From: Clostridia bacterium
GTDB lineage: Bacteria > Bacillota > Clostridia > Christensenellales > CAG-314
Reading direction: 5' to 3'
DNA: 38,469 nt
Assembly: GCA_017500855.1 (NCBI GenBank)
Contig: JAFVYC010000035.1
Span: 1 to 38,469, forward strand
Shown here: positions 10,168-17,352 of the stretch, in pieces
Numbering within the stretch: position 1 is the stretch's first letter
Layout: each line of letters opens with the position of its first letter
Program-made: the position numbers and the translations under genes
The notes under the pieces: model-generated
Told to the model about the DNA's origin: nothing
What the model saw: only the letters and a program-made list of their open reading frames with translations
Databases searched by the model: none

Positions 10168-10196
10168 ATTATAGAATAAAACTTGTTTTTGTGCAA
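10168..10196 (-). promoter_or_regulatory. Promoter of lon-engB
   Basis: On the minus strand a -35 TTGCAC (10191-10196), a 17-base spacer and a perfect -10 TATAAT (10168-10173). It lies between the clpX terminator and the clpX-like remnant, so the transcript would begin near 10160 and carry the remnant in a leader of about 180 bases. Confidence 0.8.
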
Positions 10197-10207
10197 CAAA
10201 AATACAA

Positions 10208-10266
10208 ACAAAAACGCTTTTTGTCCGTGAAGAAAAGCAAAATTGCACCTTCTTGGCAAAAAGCGT
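10208..10266 (-). terminator. Terminator of tig-clpP-clpX
   Basis: Perfect 10-bp arms ACGCTTTTTG and CAAAAAGCGT (10214-10223 and 10257-10266) enclose a 33-base loop with nested GAAG/CTTC and GCAA/TTGC pairs. On the minus strand TTTTG follows. It lies just after the clpX stop at 10274. Confidence 0.7.
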
Positions 10267-10273
10267 GAGTTGT

Positions 10274-11490
10274 TTAGCCTGCTTTGCGCACTACCGTTGG
10301 TTTGCTTGTGCCTTCCACGTTGCCACGAGTGAATTGAATTTTGACAACGTCCTTTTGCGAAGGTACTTCGTACATGCAGTCCAACATCAAGTTTTCCAAA
10401 ACGGAACGCAAACCACGAGCGCCTGTTTTGAGGGCAATGGATTTTTGCGCAACGGCACGGATGGCGTCGTCGTCGAATTCCAAATCGATGTCGTCCATTT
10501 TGAGCAGTTTTTTGTACTGCTTGATGAGGGAGTTTTTGGGTTCGGTGAGGATTTTTACCAAAGCATCCTCGTCCAACGGCGACAAACCCACCGTGATGGG
10601 AAGCCTGCCCACAAACTCGGGAATCAAACCAAACTTGATGAAATCTTGTGGTTGCAAACTCTTGACAAGTTCGGCGTGGTCAATTTCCTCCGTGCTACGG
10701 ATGCTTTTGCCAAAGCCCATGCCTGCGCCTTGTTGGCGTTTTCGGCAATTTTTTCCAATCCAACGAATGCGCCACCGCAAATGAACAAAATGTTGGTTGT
10801 GTCGATGGCAATGTTTTCCGCCTGTGGGTGCTTGCGTCCACCTTGTGGGGGAACGCTTGCAACGGTGCTTTCGATGATTTTGAGCAACGCTTGTTGCACG
10901 CCTTCGCCGGAAACGTCCCTTGTGATAGACACGTTTTCCGACTTCTTGGCAATTTTGTCAATTTCGTCGATGTAGATGATGCCCCTTTCTGCCTTTTTCA
11001 CGTCGTAGTTGGCGGCTTGGATGAGTTTGAGCAAAATGTTTTCCACGTCTTCGCCAACGTAGCCTGCTTCGGTAAGCGTGGTTGCATCGGCAACGGCAAA
11101 CGGAACGTCCAACACCCTTGCCAAGGTTTTTGCCAAAAGCGTTTTGCCACTACCTGTTGGGCCAAGCATCAAAATGTTGCTTTTTTCCAACTCCACGTCG
11201 TCGCCGGCAACCTTGGATGACATCAACACACGTTTGTAGTGGTTGTACACCGCTACCGACAAGGTGCGCTTGGCGTTTTCTTGCCCAACAACGTACTTGT
11301 CCAGTTCAGCCTTGATTTGTTCCGGCTTGAGTAGGGAAAAAGTGTTTTTGTACGTTGCTTGCGTTTGCTCTTCCATGATGGCAGAACATGCTTCCACACA
11401 TTCGTTGCAAATGCACACGCCCGTTGGGTTGGCAAGCAATTTTTTCACTTCGTCTTGGCCTTTGCCACAAAAAGAACAATATTGTTGCAT
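10274..11490 (-). CDS. clpX: ClpX, AAA+ unfoldase of ClpXP (frameshifted as given)
   Basis: ATP-driven unfoldase that feeds substrates to ClpP. The N-terminal zinc-binding domain is complete (CSFC near residue 5, CICNEC near 27). Walker A is GPTGSGKT, the pore loop is GYVG, Walker B is IYIDEID, and the sensor region is FICGGAF. The reading frame then shifts: the first frame runs 11490-10624 but loses homology after AENANK, while conserved sequence resumes in another frame as [10 protein letters not shown] and continues to the stop at 10274 ([23 protein letters not shown]). The switch is at 10728-10734 and is explained by one missing base in AACAAGGCG. Restored, the protein has about 405 residues, normal for ClpX. 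The start ATG at 11490 follows AGGAG. Sequencing error or true mutation cannot be told apart. Confidence 0.93.
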
Positions 11491-11514
11491 AATTCTCCTG
11501 AATGATTGAAATTT

Positions 11515-12093
11515 CTATCTCTTGTAGTAGACTTCGTCCACAATACCGTAGGCCTTGGCCTCTTCCGCTGTGAGATAGTTGTCACGGTCGGTATCCTTTT
11601 CCACGTCCTCAACTTGCTTGCCAACGTTTTGCGCAAACAAGGTGTTCAGGCGTTTTTTCATTTTGAGCAATTGGCGTGTGTGGATTTCCACGTCGCTTGC
11701 TTGACCTTGCGAGCCACCCAGCACTTGGTGAATCATGATTTCGCTGTTGGGCAATGCAAAACGTTTGCCCTTTGCACCGCTGGAAAGCAAAAATGCGCCC
11801 ATGCTTGCAGCCATGCCCATGCAAATTGTTGCAACGTCGCACTTGATGTACTGCATTGTGTCGTAGATGGCAAAACCTGCAGTGACCGAGCCACCCGGGC
11901 TGTTGATGTACAAGGAAATGTCCTTGGTGGGGTCTTTGGATTCCAAGTAGATGAGTTGGGCAACAACAAGGTTTGCCACTTCGTCGGTGATTTCGCCAGA
12001 CAAAAAGATGACACGTTCTTCCAGCAATCTGGAGTAGATGTCGAAACTTCTTTCGCCACTGTCGGTGCGATCCACTACCATTGGGATGAGCAT
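11515..12093 (-). CDS. clpP: ClpP, proteolytic subunit of Clp protease
   Basis: Tetradecameric serine protease chamber partnered with ClpX. It has 192 residues from the ATG at 12093, which is preceded by GGAGG at normal spacing; upstream in-frame codons lack a ribosome binding site. The catalytic triad is visible: Ser97 (MGMAASMGA), His122 ([10 protein letters not shown]) and Asp171 (DTDRDNYLT). The handle region with LLKMKKRLN is present. It sits between tig and clpX, the usual order tig-clpP-clpX, with only 24 bases to clpX. Confidence 0.96.
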   Translation of the reverse strand: MLIPMVVDRTDSGERSFDIYSRLLEERVIFLSGEITDEVANLVVAQLIYLESKDPTKDISLYINSPGGSVTAGFAIYDTMQYIKCDVATICMGMAASMGAFLLSSGAKGKRFALPNSEIMIHQVLGGSQGQASDVEIHTRQLLKMKKRLNTLFAQNVGKQVEDVEKDTDRDNYLTAEEAKAYGIVDEVYYKR

Positions 12094-12137
12094 TGTTTTT
12101 TCCTCCTGTTTTGGGCGTTTTTGCCCGATAGAACACA

Positions 12138-12165
12138 CGTCGGATAAAAGAAATTTTACCCGACG
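12138..12165 (-). other. Long hairpin between tig and clpP
   Basis: The arms CGTCGGATAAAA (12138-12149) and TTTTACCCGACG (12154-12165) form a 12-bp stem with one wobble pair and a 4-base loop. It follows the tig stop by 15 bases. On the minus strand no T-run follows, so it may be an RNA processing or stabilising element that sets the tig:clpP ratio. A second short stem GGGC/GCCC lies at 12113-12126, just before the clpP ribosome binding site. Confidence 0.7.
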
Positions 12166-12180
12166 CTATTTGTTAGTTTG

Positions 12181-13473
12181 TTATGCGATTGTGTTTTCCT
12201 TCTTCAACAAAGCAAGAAGCGCTTCGGTGATGACTTGGTTTTCGAAGTAGTACATTTCTTCTTGGTTCAAAGAAGCTTTTACTTCTTCCACAGGCTTGCC
12301 AATGCGTTGTGCGTACTCGGCAATTTTTGCTTGCACTGCTTCGGCATCTGCTGTGATGTTTTCTGCCTTGACAATTTCTTCAAACACCAAACGGGTGCGA
12401 ACGGACTTTTCTGCACGTGCTTTGTAGTCTTGGCGAAGTTTTTCCATTGTGGAACCTGTGTACTTGAAGTAGCCTTCCAAATCCAAACCTTGGTACATGA
12501 GTTGGTACTTGAACTCGTTGATGTAGTCGTCGATTTGGTCTTCGATCATTTGGGAAGGAATTTCGAAAGTTGCGTTTGCAACAACAGTTTCTACAAGTTT
12601 GCTTTCGTCAGCATCTTGAGCAGACTTTTCGTTTCTTGCCTTGATGTTCTTTTTGATGTCGGCTGTGTACTCTTTCAAAGTGGAGAATTCACTGACGTCC
12701 TTTGCAAATTCGTCGTCAAGTTCGGGTAGTTCCTTGACGGAGATTTCGTGGATTGTGCAAGTGAAAACTGCTTGCTTGCCCTTGAGTTCTTCTGCGTGGT
12801 ACTCTTCGGGGAAAGTAACGTTGATATCTCTTGTTTCGCCGATTTGTGCGCCGATGAGTTGTTCTTCAAATCCGGGAATGAAGGTGTGGGAACCGATAAC
12901 CAAAGTTTGCTTTTCGGCTGTGCCACCTGCAAATGCAACACCGTCTACCTTTCCGCAGTAGTCGAGGTTGATTTGGTCGCCATCTTGAACGGCACGGTCG
13001 GTGATTTGAACGTAGCGAGCGTTGCGTTCCCTAACCTTTGCAAGTTCTGCATCTACTTCGGCTTTCTTTACTGTTGCAACCTTGGATTTTTCAATTGTAA
13101 GTCCCTTGTATTGACCAAGAACAACTTCCGGACGAACTGTTACAACAATTGCAAAAGCAACGCCCTTTTCGTCAATTTTGATGGATTTTTCGTCAATTTC
13201 GGGGCGAGCAACAGGCATCACATCCTTATTTGTTTCCAAAAATTGAGTGTAGTATTCTTGTGCAGCAAGGTAAAGTGCATCTTCGAAGAAAAGACCTTTG
13301 CCATATCTGTTTTCCAAAACGTTCTTGGGAACGTGGCCCTTGCGGAAACCTGGAACGTTGTACTTGCCTTTGTTTTGTTGGTAAGCACGGTTGTCGAAAC
13401 TAGCCCAGTCTTCGCTGGTGAGTTTGAATTTGATTGTCAAAGTGTTTTCTTTTCTGGATTGTGTGTATTTCAT
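12181..13473 (-). CDS. tig: Trigger factor, ribosome-associated chaperone
   Basis: Chaperone with peptidyl-prolyl isomerase activity acting on nascent chains at the ribosome exit tunnel. It has 430 residues, the normal size. The ribosome-binding signature is GFRKGHVPKNVLENRYG in the N-terminal domain; the FKBP-like domain follows in the middle (GDQINLDYCGKVDG to IGETRDINVTFPEEY); the C-terminal helical chaperone domain ends the protein. The start is the ATG at 13473 with GGAGG at 7 bases; 40 further in-frame upstream codons are non-conserved. It heads the tig-clpP-clpX operon and has its own promoter. Confidence 0.96.
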   Translation of the reverse strand: MKYTQSRKENTLTIKFKLTSEDWASFDNRAYQQNKGKYNVPGFRKGHVPKNVLENRYGKGLFFEDALYLAAQEYYTQFLETNKDVMPVARPEIDEKSIKIDEKGVAFAIVVTVRPEVVLGQYKGLTIEKSKVATVKKAEVDAELAKVRERNARYVQITDRAVQDGDQINLDYCGKVDGVAFAGGTAEKQTLVIGSHTFIPGFEEQLIGAQIGETRDINVTFPEEYHAEELKGKQAVFTCTIHEISVKELPELDDEFAKDVSEFSTLKEYTADIKKNIKARNEKSAQDADESKLVETVVANATFEIPSQMIEDQIDDYINEFKYQLMYQGLDLEGYFKYTGSTMEKLRQDYKARAEKSVRTRLVFEEIVKAENITADAEAVQAKIAEYAQRIGKPVEEVKASLNQEEMYYFENQVITEALLALLKKENTIA

Positions 13474-13513
13474 GTTTGTCCTCCGACAGTTGTAGTACTG
13501 ACTTGTTTGTTTG

Positions 13514-13528
13514 TTGGACATACTCCAA
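13514..13528 (-). promoter_or_regulatory. Inverted repeat at the tig transcription start
   Basis: TTGGA-5-TCCAA is a perfect 5-bp inverted repeat located 1 base downstream of the tig -10 box, where a repressor would block initiation. It is not a CIRCE or CtsR site by sequence. It could equally be a 5' mRNA hairpin. Confidence 0.35.
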
Positions 13529-13529
13529 C

Positions 13530-13557
13530 AGTATAGTATTTTACCACAAGATGGCAA
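13530..13557 (-). promoter_or_regulatory. Promoter of tig-clpP-clpX
   Basis: On the minus strand a -35 TTGCCA (13552-13557), a 16-base spacer and a -10 TATACT (13530-13535), 56 bases upstream of the tig ATG. Confidence 0.6.
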
Positions 13558-13636
13558 AATAATCAAATATTTAGTGGCACCTTTTTTGTGCAATATATTA
13601 TATTATTTAGTATTTTTGTAGAAAATTGTAGAAAAA

Positions 13637-13675
13637 TGCGCTTGTTGGCACAAAATTGCCGTCCGTTGCAATGCC
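13637..13675. repeat. Imperfect direct repeat, copy 1
   Basis: The stretch starting TGCGCTTGTTGG recurs at 13748-13787 with about 5 substitutions over 35 bases, exactly 111 bases apart. It lies in the 13600-13990 gap between tig and the degV terminator. I see no credible gene in the gap: reading frames there lack a ribosome binding site and family resemblance. The gap is rich in TTG, TTTGCAA and AAAATTGCC words. Confidence 0.55.
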
Positions 13676-13747
13676 TTGCAGTTTGCAGTTTGCAAATTGC
13701 GTTGAAAACGTTCACTGCAAAACGAGCAATGGTTTTGCAAAAATACG

Positions 13748-13787
13748 TGCGCTTGTTGGTTCAAAATTGCCATTTGTTGCAACTGCC
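13748..13787. repeat. Imperfect direct repeat, copy 2
   Basis: Second copy of the unit at 13637-13675. Both contain TGCGCTTGTTGG, then CAAAATTGCC, then GTTGCAA. The spacing of 111 is a multiple of three, which is compatible with a decayed coding repeat but does not prove one. Confidence 0.55.
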
Positions 13788-13993
13788 CACAATTGGTTAC
13801 TTGACGTTGTGTGTGCAAAACCTTCAACAAAAATTTGCTGTTTGTTGAACTGCGTTTGTCAAACGGTGCGTTTGTTACGAAAAAAGTTGACTGTGCAAAA
13901 AAACCACGCCGTGCCGTTTGTTGCAAATTACGCAAGCAAAAACTGATTGTTGCTGTTAGTTGATCAAAATGTCAACTTGCACCACTTGTTGGA

Positions 13994-14024
13994 CAAAAAA
14001 ACTGCGCCTACCAAAGTAGACGCA
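13994..14024 (-). terminator. Terminator of cysE-degV
   Basis: On the minus strand TGCGTCTAC-4-GTAGGCGCA (14003-14024, 9 pairs with one wobble) is followed by seven T (13995-14001). It begins 15 bases past the degV stop. Confidence 0.88.
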
Positions 14025-14038
14025 ATTGAGTTTGTTTG

Positions 14039-14893
14039 CTATTGTGCGCCACCATCGTTGATGAACAACAAGCCGATTGTGTTTGCGCCACAGTGTGCAG
14101 TTACCGTGCAACCTGCATCAGTTTCCAACACTTCGTCGAAAATGCCCCAACTCTTGACTGTTTCCACAGCAAGTTCCGCAAGGCCTGCGCCCATTTTTGT
14201 GTGGGTGACAAAGCAACGAGTTGTGTCCGGATTGGTGTAGGTGTTCTTGATGTACTCCAAGTACTTTTTGAGGCAACTTTTGTAGGGGCCCATGAACTTT
14301 CGAGTGTTGCCCATTGCGCCGTTGCGAACTTCGATGCAAGGTTTGATGCTCAAAGCCTTGGTTGCAAAGTACACCAAAGTGGAACATCTGCCACCCTTGT
14401 GCAAGAAATCCAGTTGGTCAACAATGAAACTTGCTTGAACGCTTTGCGCACGCTTGTTGACGTGGTCGAAAATTTCCTTGGCGGATTTGCCCTTGTCCCT
14501 TTGTTCGCAGGCGGAAAGCACCAACAAACCAATGCCTGTGGACAGGTTTCTGCTGTCTACAACGTACACACCGTCAACTTCCTTTGCTGCGAGCAATGCG
14601 TTGCTGTAGGAAGAGGACATGCTTTCGGAAATGCAAAAATGCACGATTTCGCTTCCGTCTTGCGTTTGTTGTTTGAAAAATTCCACGTAGTCGAAAGTAC
14701 TGCGAGCGCCTGTTTTGGGAAGTTTTTTTGTTTGGGCATAGTAGTCGTAGATATCGTCCGACTTGATGGTTTTGCCATCCAAGTGGTTTTGGTCGCCCAA
14801 GGAAACGTACAAGGGGAAAACTTGCACGTTGTACTTTTGCAAAAGTTCTGGAGACAAGTCGCAAACGCTATCTGACGTGATTTTGATGTTCAT
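14039..14893 (-). CDS. DegV family protein (fatty-acid binding, FakB-like)
   Basis: DegV proteins bind a single fatty acid; characterised members (FakB) present it to the kinase FakA for phospholipid synthesis. The 284 residues match the family. The N-terminus MNIKITSDSVCDLSPELL is the typical start, followed by a TGARSTFDYVEFF stretch that corresponds to the fatty-acid carboxylate site region, SMSSSYSNAL, and a GGRCST turn in the second domain. The ATG at 14893 follows AGAGG. It lies 29 bases after cysE and ends at a strong terminator. No FakA gene is visible nearby, so its partner and exact lipid are unknown. Confidence 0.9.
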   Translation of the reverse strand: MNIKITSDSVCDLSPELLQKYNVQVFPLYVSLGDQNHLDGKTIKSDDIYDYYAQTKKLPKTGARSTFDYVEFFKQQTQDGSEIVHFCISESMSSSYSNALLAAKEVDGVYVVDSRNLSTGIGLLVLSACEQRDKGKSAKEIFDHVNKRAQSVQASFIVDQLDFLHKGGRCSTLVYFATKALSIKPCIEVRNGAMGNTRKFMGPYKSCLKKYLEYIKNTYTNPDTTRCFVTHTKMGAGLAELAVETVKSWGIFDEVLETDAGCTVTAHCGANTIGLLFINDGGAQ

Positions 14894-14922
14894 GGTTACC
14901 TCTTGAATTTTGGTTTGGTTTT

Positions 14923-15501
14923 CTACTGTGTGGGATTGCAGGAAGAACAGCATTCTTCCTTGTTTTTGCAGTTTTGGCAAACGTTTGGCTGTGCGCCCTT
15001 GGCAATGACTCTGCCAATGCCAACAACAGTGCAATCGGACGGAACGTCCTTGAGCACGATGGCGTTTGCGCCAATTTTGACGTTGTTGCCAATTGTGATG
15101 TTGCCAAGCACCTTTGCGCCGGCGCCCACCACCACGTTGTTGCCCAAAGTGGGATGCCTTTTGTTGTGTTGCTTGCCCGTGCCACCAAGCGTTGCATTTT
15201 GGTAGATTGTGCAATTGTTGCCGATGACGGCAGTTTCGCCAATGACGACGCCCATGCCGTGGTCGATGAACAGGTTTTTGCCAATTTTGGCACCCGGATG
15301 AATTTCCACCCCTGTGAAAAACCTTGCCAAATTGGAAAGAAGCCTTGCAACAAACTTCAACTTAATGTTGAAGAAAAAGTGCGCAACTCGGTACCAAACA
15401 AGGGCATGAACACCCGGGTACAACAGCAAAATTTCCAAGAAATTTCTTGCGGATGGATCTCGTTGCTTGATAGATTGAAAAAATCCCACTTTTTTGGACA
15501 T
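14923..15501 (-). CDS. cysE: CysE, serine O-acetyltransferase
   Basis: Transfers acetyl from acetyl-CoA to serine, making O-acetylserine for cysteine synthesis. It has 192 residues, the short form common in Bacillota. A helical N-terminal part is followed by left-handed beta-helix hexapeptide repeats (from [14 protein letters not shown] to [10 protein letters not shown]). The catalytic His motif is in [14 protein letters not shown]. The C-terminus is cysteine-rich ([14 protein letters not shown]), which is unusual and could bind metal or reflect redox control. The start ATG at 15501 follows GAGG at 7 bases. It is first in a two-gene operon with degV and has a good promoter. Confidence 0.94.
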   Translation of the reverse strand: MSKKVGFFQSIKQRDPSARNFLEILLLYPGVHALVWYRVAHFFFNIKLKFVARLLSNLARFFTGVEIHPGAKIGKNLFIDHGMGVVIGETAVIGNNCTIYQNATLGGTGKQHNKRHPTLGNNVVVGAGAKVLGNITIGNNVKIGANAIVLKDVPSDCTVVGIGRVIAKGAQPNVCQNCKNKEECCSSCNPTQ

Positions 15502-15548
15502 GCAAAACCTCGAACAAACGGCAATGTGATGTCAACACATACTTCATT

Positions 15549-15577
15549 ATTATACTACTTTTTGCAAAAAAAATCAA
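15549..15577 (-). promoter_or_regulatory. Promoter of cysE-degV
   Basis: On the minus strand a -35 TTGATT (15572-15577), a 17-base spacer and a perfect -10 TATAAT (15549-15554), 47 bases upstream of the cysE ATG. Confidence 0.75.
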
Positions 15578-15580
15578 CAA

Positions 15581-15615
15581 TTGTGGGGCTTTTGCACCCA
15601 TATTTTACCCCACAA
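15581..15615 (-). other. Hairpin just upstream of the cysE promoter
   Basis: TTGTGGGG-19-CCCCACAA is a perfect 8-bp inverted repeat. On the minus strand it is followed by TTG and then ATTTTTTTT a few bases on, so it may terminate upstream transcription; its tail overlaps the cysE -35 region. An operator role is equally possible. Confidence 0.5.
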
Positions 15616-15642
15616 AAATAAATTTTAACTAAATTGAAGGGA

Positions 15643-15789
15643 ATGTGTGGCAAAAAAAAGCAAAAATTATCGTTGAAAAGTGGAAAAAACAAAGAATTGA
15701 TTGAAGCGTACGACAAGCGCAAAATTAGGCTGCTAGAAAAAGTTGTGTTTGAATATCTCCCACGTAATGAAGAAATGCAGTGTGTTTGA
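15643..15789 (+). CDS. Possible 48-residue unknown protein
   Basis: The only plausible plus-strand reading frame. The ATG at 15643 is preceded by GAAGGGA. The product is very basic at its N-terminus (MCGKKKQKLSLKSGKNK) and then predicted helical (ELIEAYDKRKIRLLEKVVFEYL). I do not recognise a family. No convincing plus-strand promoter was found, and the next 200 bases hold only fragments with helical character in other frames (for example the 31-codon stretch starting at about 15870), so it could be the start of a decayed gene. 15790-16002 otherwise shows nothing. Confidence 0.35.
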   Translation: MCGKKKQKLSLKSGKNKELIEAYDKRKIRLLEKVVFEYLPRNEEMQCV

Positions 15790-16002
15790 GTAGTTTTTCC
15801 AAAATTTTTGGGGAAAAAGTGTTGAACTGGCAAAAATGCGTTGGCAAGTTGAGAAAGCGTTTGCAGTTCCATGCGGAATGTGTTTGAAGGACGTTTTGCG
15901 CAATGCTTGAAACAACAAAAGAAAGCAAATATAGGTGCGGAAAAGTTGAGAGCGCAAGTGTAGAAGAAGCAAAAGTGCAATTGAAAAATGATGCAATCGG
16001 CG

Positions 16003-16032
16003 CAAAAAAAAACGCATCCGTTTGGATGCGTT
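16003..16032 (-). terminator. Terminator of the 72-residue unknown gene
   Basis: On the minus strand AACGCATCC-4-GGATGCGTT (16011-16032, 9 perfect pairs) followed by seven or more T (16004-16010), 9 bases past the stop. Confidence 0.92.
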
Positions 16033-16040
16033 GAGTTGCA

Positions 16041-16259
16041 CTACTGCCTATCCTTGAAGTATTTTGCCCAAAATGGGTTTTCCCTGTCGAAAAGTTCCTT
16101 TTGTTCGGCAGTCAATTTGTGTGGATAGTCGGAAAACAGCACAAACACACGTTCCCTGTCGAAACTGAAAACAAAGCGTCCGTCTTCCTCGGAAGTGTCG
16201 AGCCACCAAATTTTGTCGGTGGGTTTGTGTTTGAAAAATTCGTAGCCTTTTTGTGGCAT
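16041..16259 (-). CDS. 72-residue protein of unknown function
   Basis: The reading frame has an excellent ribosome binding site (AAGGAGG, 7 bases before the ATG at 16259) and its own strong terminator, so it is very probably a real monocistronic gene. The product is rich in aromatic and charged residues (IWWLDTSEEDGRFVFSFD, then FVLFSDYPHKLT and ENPFWAKYF). It has no signal peptide, membrane segment or metal motif. It resembles short uncharacterised proteins of Bacillota that I cannot name with certainty. The 16260-16683 stretch upstream has no credible gene and only a poor promoter match. Confidence 0.85.
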   Translation of the reverse strand: MPQKGYEFFKHKPTDKIWWLDTSEEDGRFVFSFDRERVFVLFSDYPHKLTAEQKELFDRENPFWAKYFKDRQ

Positions 16260-16581
16260 GGGGAAACCTCCTTGTGAATACTTTGGTTGAGCAAATTGAA
16301 TTGCTTGATTGCATAAAAATGCGTTTGAGTGAGTAGTTGCAAAAAGTTGTTGCTGACTGCCAAAATTCTTTATGCCAACAAAAAATTGTTTGCGAAACTA
16401 AACACCAAAGTTGTTGGCTACTAAAAGCAAAATGCTTGCAAAAATCTTTGTTGAGTAGGTCCAAAAAGTTTGGCTACAAGCAATGCAAGTTTGTCAACAA
16501 GATGCAGTATAGAGCGTTTGAAAACACGTTGTTGACCAACAAAGCACTTGTTGGGTGCTTGCAAAAGATTGGTTGAATACC

Positions 16582-16608
16582 AAAAAACCTGCTTGTGTTT
16601 TTACACAA
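16582..16608 (-). terminator. Weak terminator after pepE
   Basis: On the minus strand TTGTGT-4-ACACAA (16593-16608) is followed, after 5 bases, by six T (16582-16587). The gap before the T-run makes it a poor intrinsic terminator. The remaining 16260-16580 stretch shows only short stems such as AAGCAC/GTGCTT at 16542-16560. Confidence 0.4.
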
Positions 16609-16683
16609 AACATGTTTTGACTGAATGTTTTTTTGCAAAAAATTTGCAAAAATTGTACAAAACGTGGGGGACGTGGTTGAAAA

Positions 16684-17340
16684 TTACTTGACCAACACCA
16701 CGTTGCCCATCACTTGAACAACGCCGTCCACAACAAGCAAACCACCCTCGTGGTACATTTGGTACACGGGCAAACCAAGGTCGGCAATGGCACGTTTTGT
16801 GCATTGGTTTTGCAAATCGGTGTTCAAAAAATGCACTTCCAAGTCGATGCCTTGAACAAGCCCAAGCCCTTGCCACAAGCCGTAGTTGGGGTAGTCATCG
16901 TCCGGGGTGACGTGGTAGTCTTTGAGTTGAAGCATTGCGCCTGCCGATGCGCCCATCACAACGCCTTGGAAATTTTTGACTGCTTCCACAATGCCAAGTT
17001 GATGCATTCGCAAAATGGCTTTTTCCGGCATGCCACCTGTGAAAAACAGCAAGTCGGCGTTGTTTATTTGCGACACGGGGTCGGTGTTTTGGTCGAAAAA
17101 GTCCAACCATTGAATGTCGCTTTCGGCAATGCCGTACGCCAAGAAGGGGCGAATGATGTCTTGGTACTTTTCGCCGTTGACGCCGTAGATTTGTTGAAAA
17201 GTTTGCTCATCCCCCACTTGGTCTTCCCTGAACGCAAGGGGCAAAATCAGCACTTTTTTGCCTGGAACAAAGGGTGCGAGAAAGGGCTTTGCCCAGTCCT
17301 CATCAAAATTGTAGTAGTTCAAAAGTACGTTTACTGACAT
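16684..17340 (-). CDS. pepE: Peptidase E-like (family S51) dipeptidase
   Basis: Peptidase family S51 hydrolyses dipeptides with N-terminal aspartate, and the family also contains cyanophycinases. It has 218 residues, close to peptidase E. The nucleophile elbow is GASAGAML with Ser132; the preceding conserved FTGGMPEKAI segment is at 100-109. Later conserved acidic/His region: DLEVHFLNTD and YHEGGLLV. It has no signal peptide, so it is cytoplasmic. The ATG at 17340 has AGGAGG upstream and lies 12 bases after the phosphorylase stop, so they share a transcript. Exact substrate is uncertain. Confidence 0.85.
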   Translation of the reverse strand: MSVNVLLNYYNFDEDWAKPFLAPFVPGKKVLILPLAFREDQVGDEQTFQQIYGVNGEKYQDIIRPFLAYGIAESDIQWLDFFDQNTDPVSQINNADLLFFTGGMPEKAILRMHQLGIVEAVKNFQGVVMGASAGAMLQLKDYHVTPDDDYPNYGLWQGLGLVQGIDLEVHFLNTDLQNQCTKRAIADLGLPVYQMYHEGGLLVVDGVVQVMGNVVLVK

Positions 17341-17352
17341 TGTTGCTTCCTC

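Noticed and set aside
10624..10780. Two separate overlapping clpX-like genes
   Set aside because: The two frames are complementary parts of one normal-length ClpX; a one-base shift is simpler than two genes.
13603..13935. Minus-strand 110-codon open frame between tig and degV
   Set aside because: It starts at TTG, lacks a ribosome binding site, has low-complexity composition and carries the diverged direct repeat; no family resemblance.
16337..16576. Plus-strand 79-codon frame upstream of the 72-residue gene
   Set aside because: No ribosome binding site, odd composition and only scattered short stems in the region.
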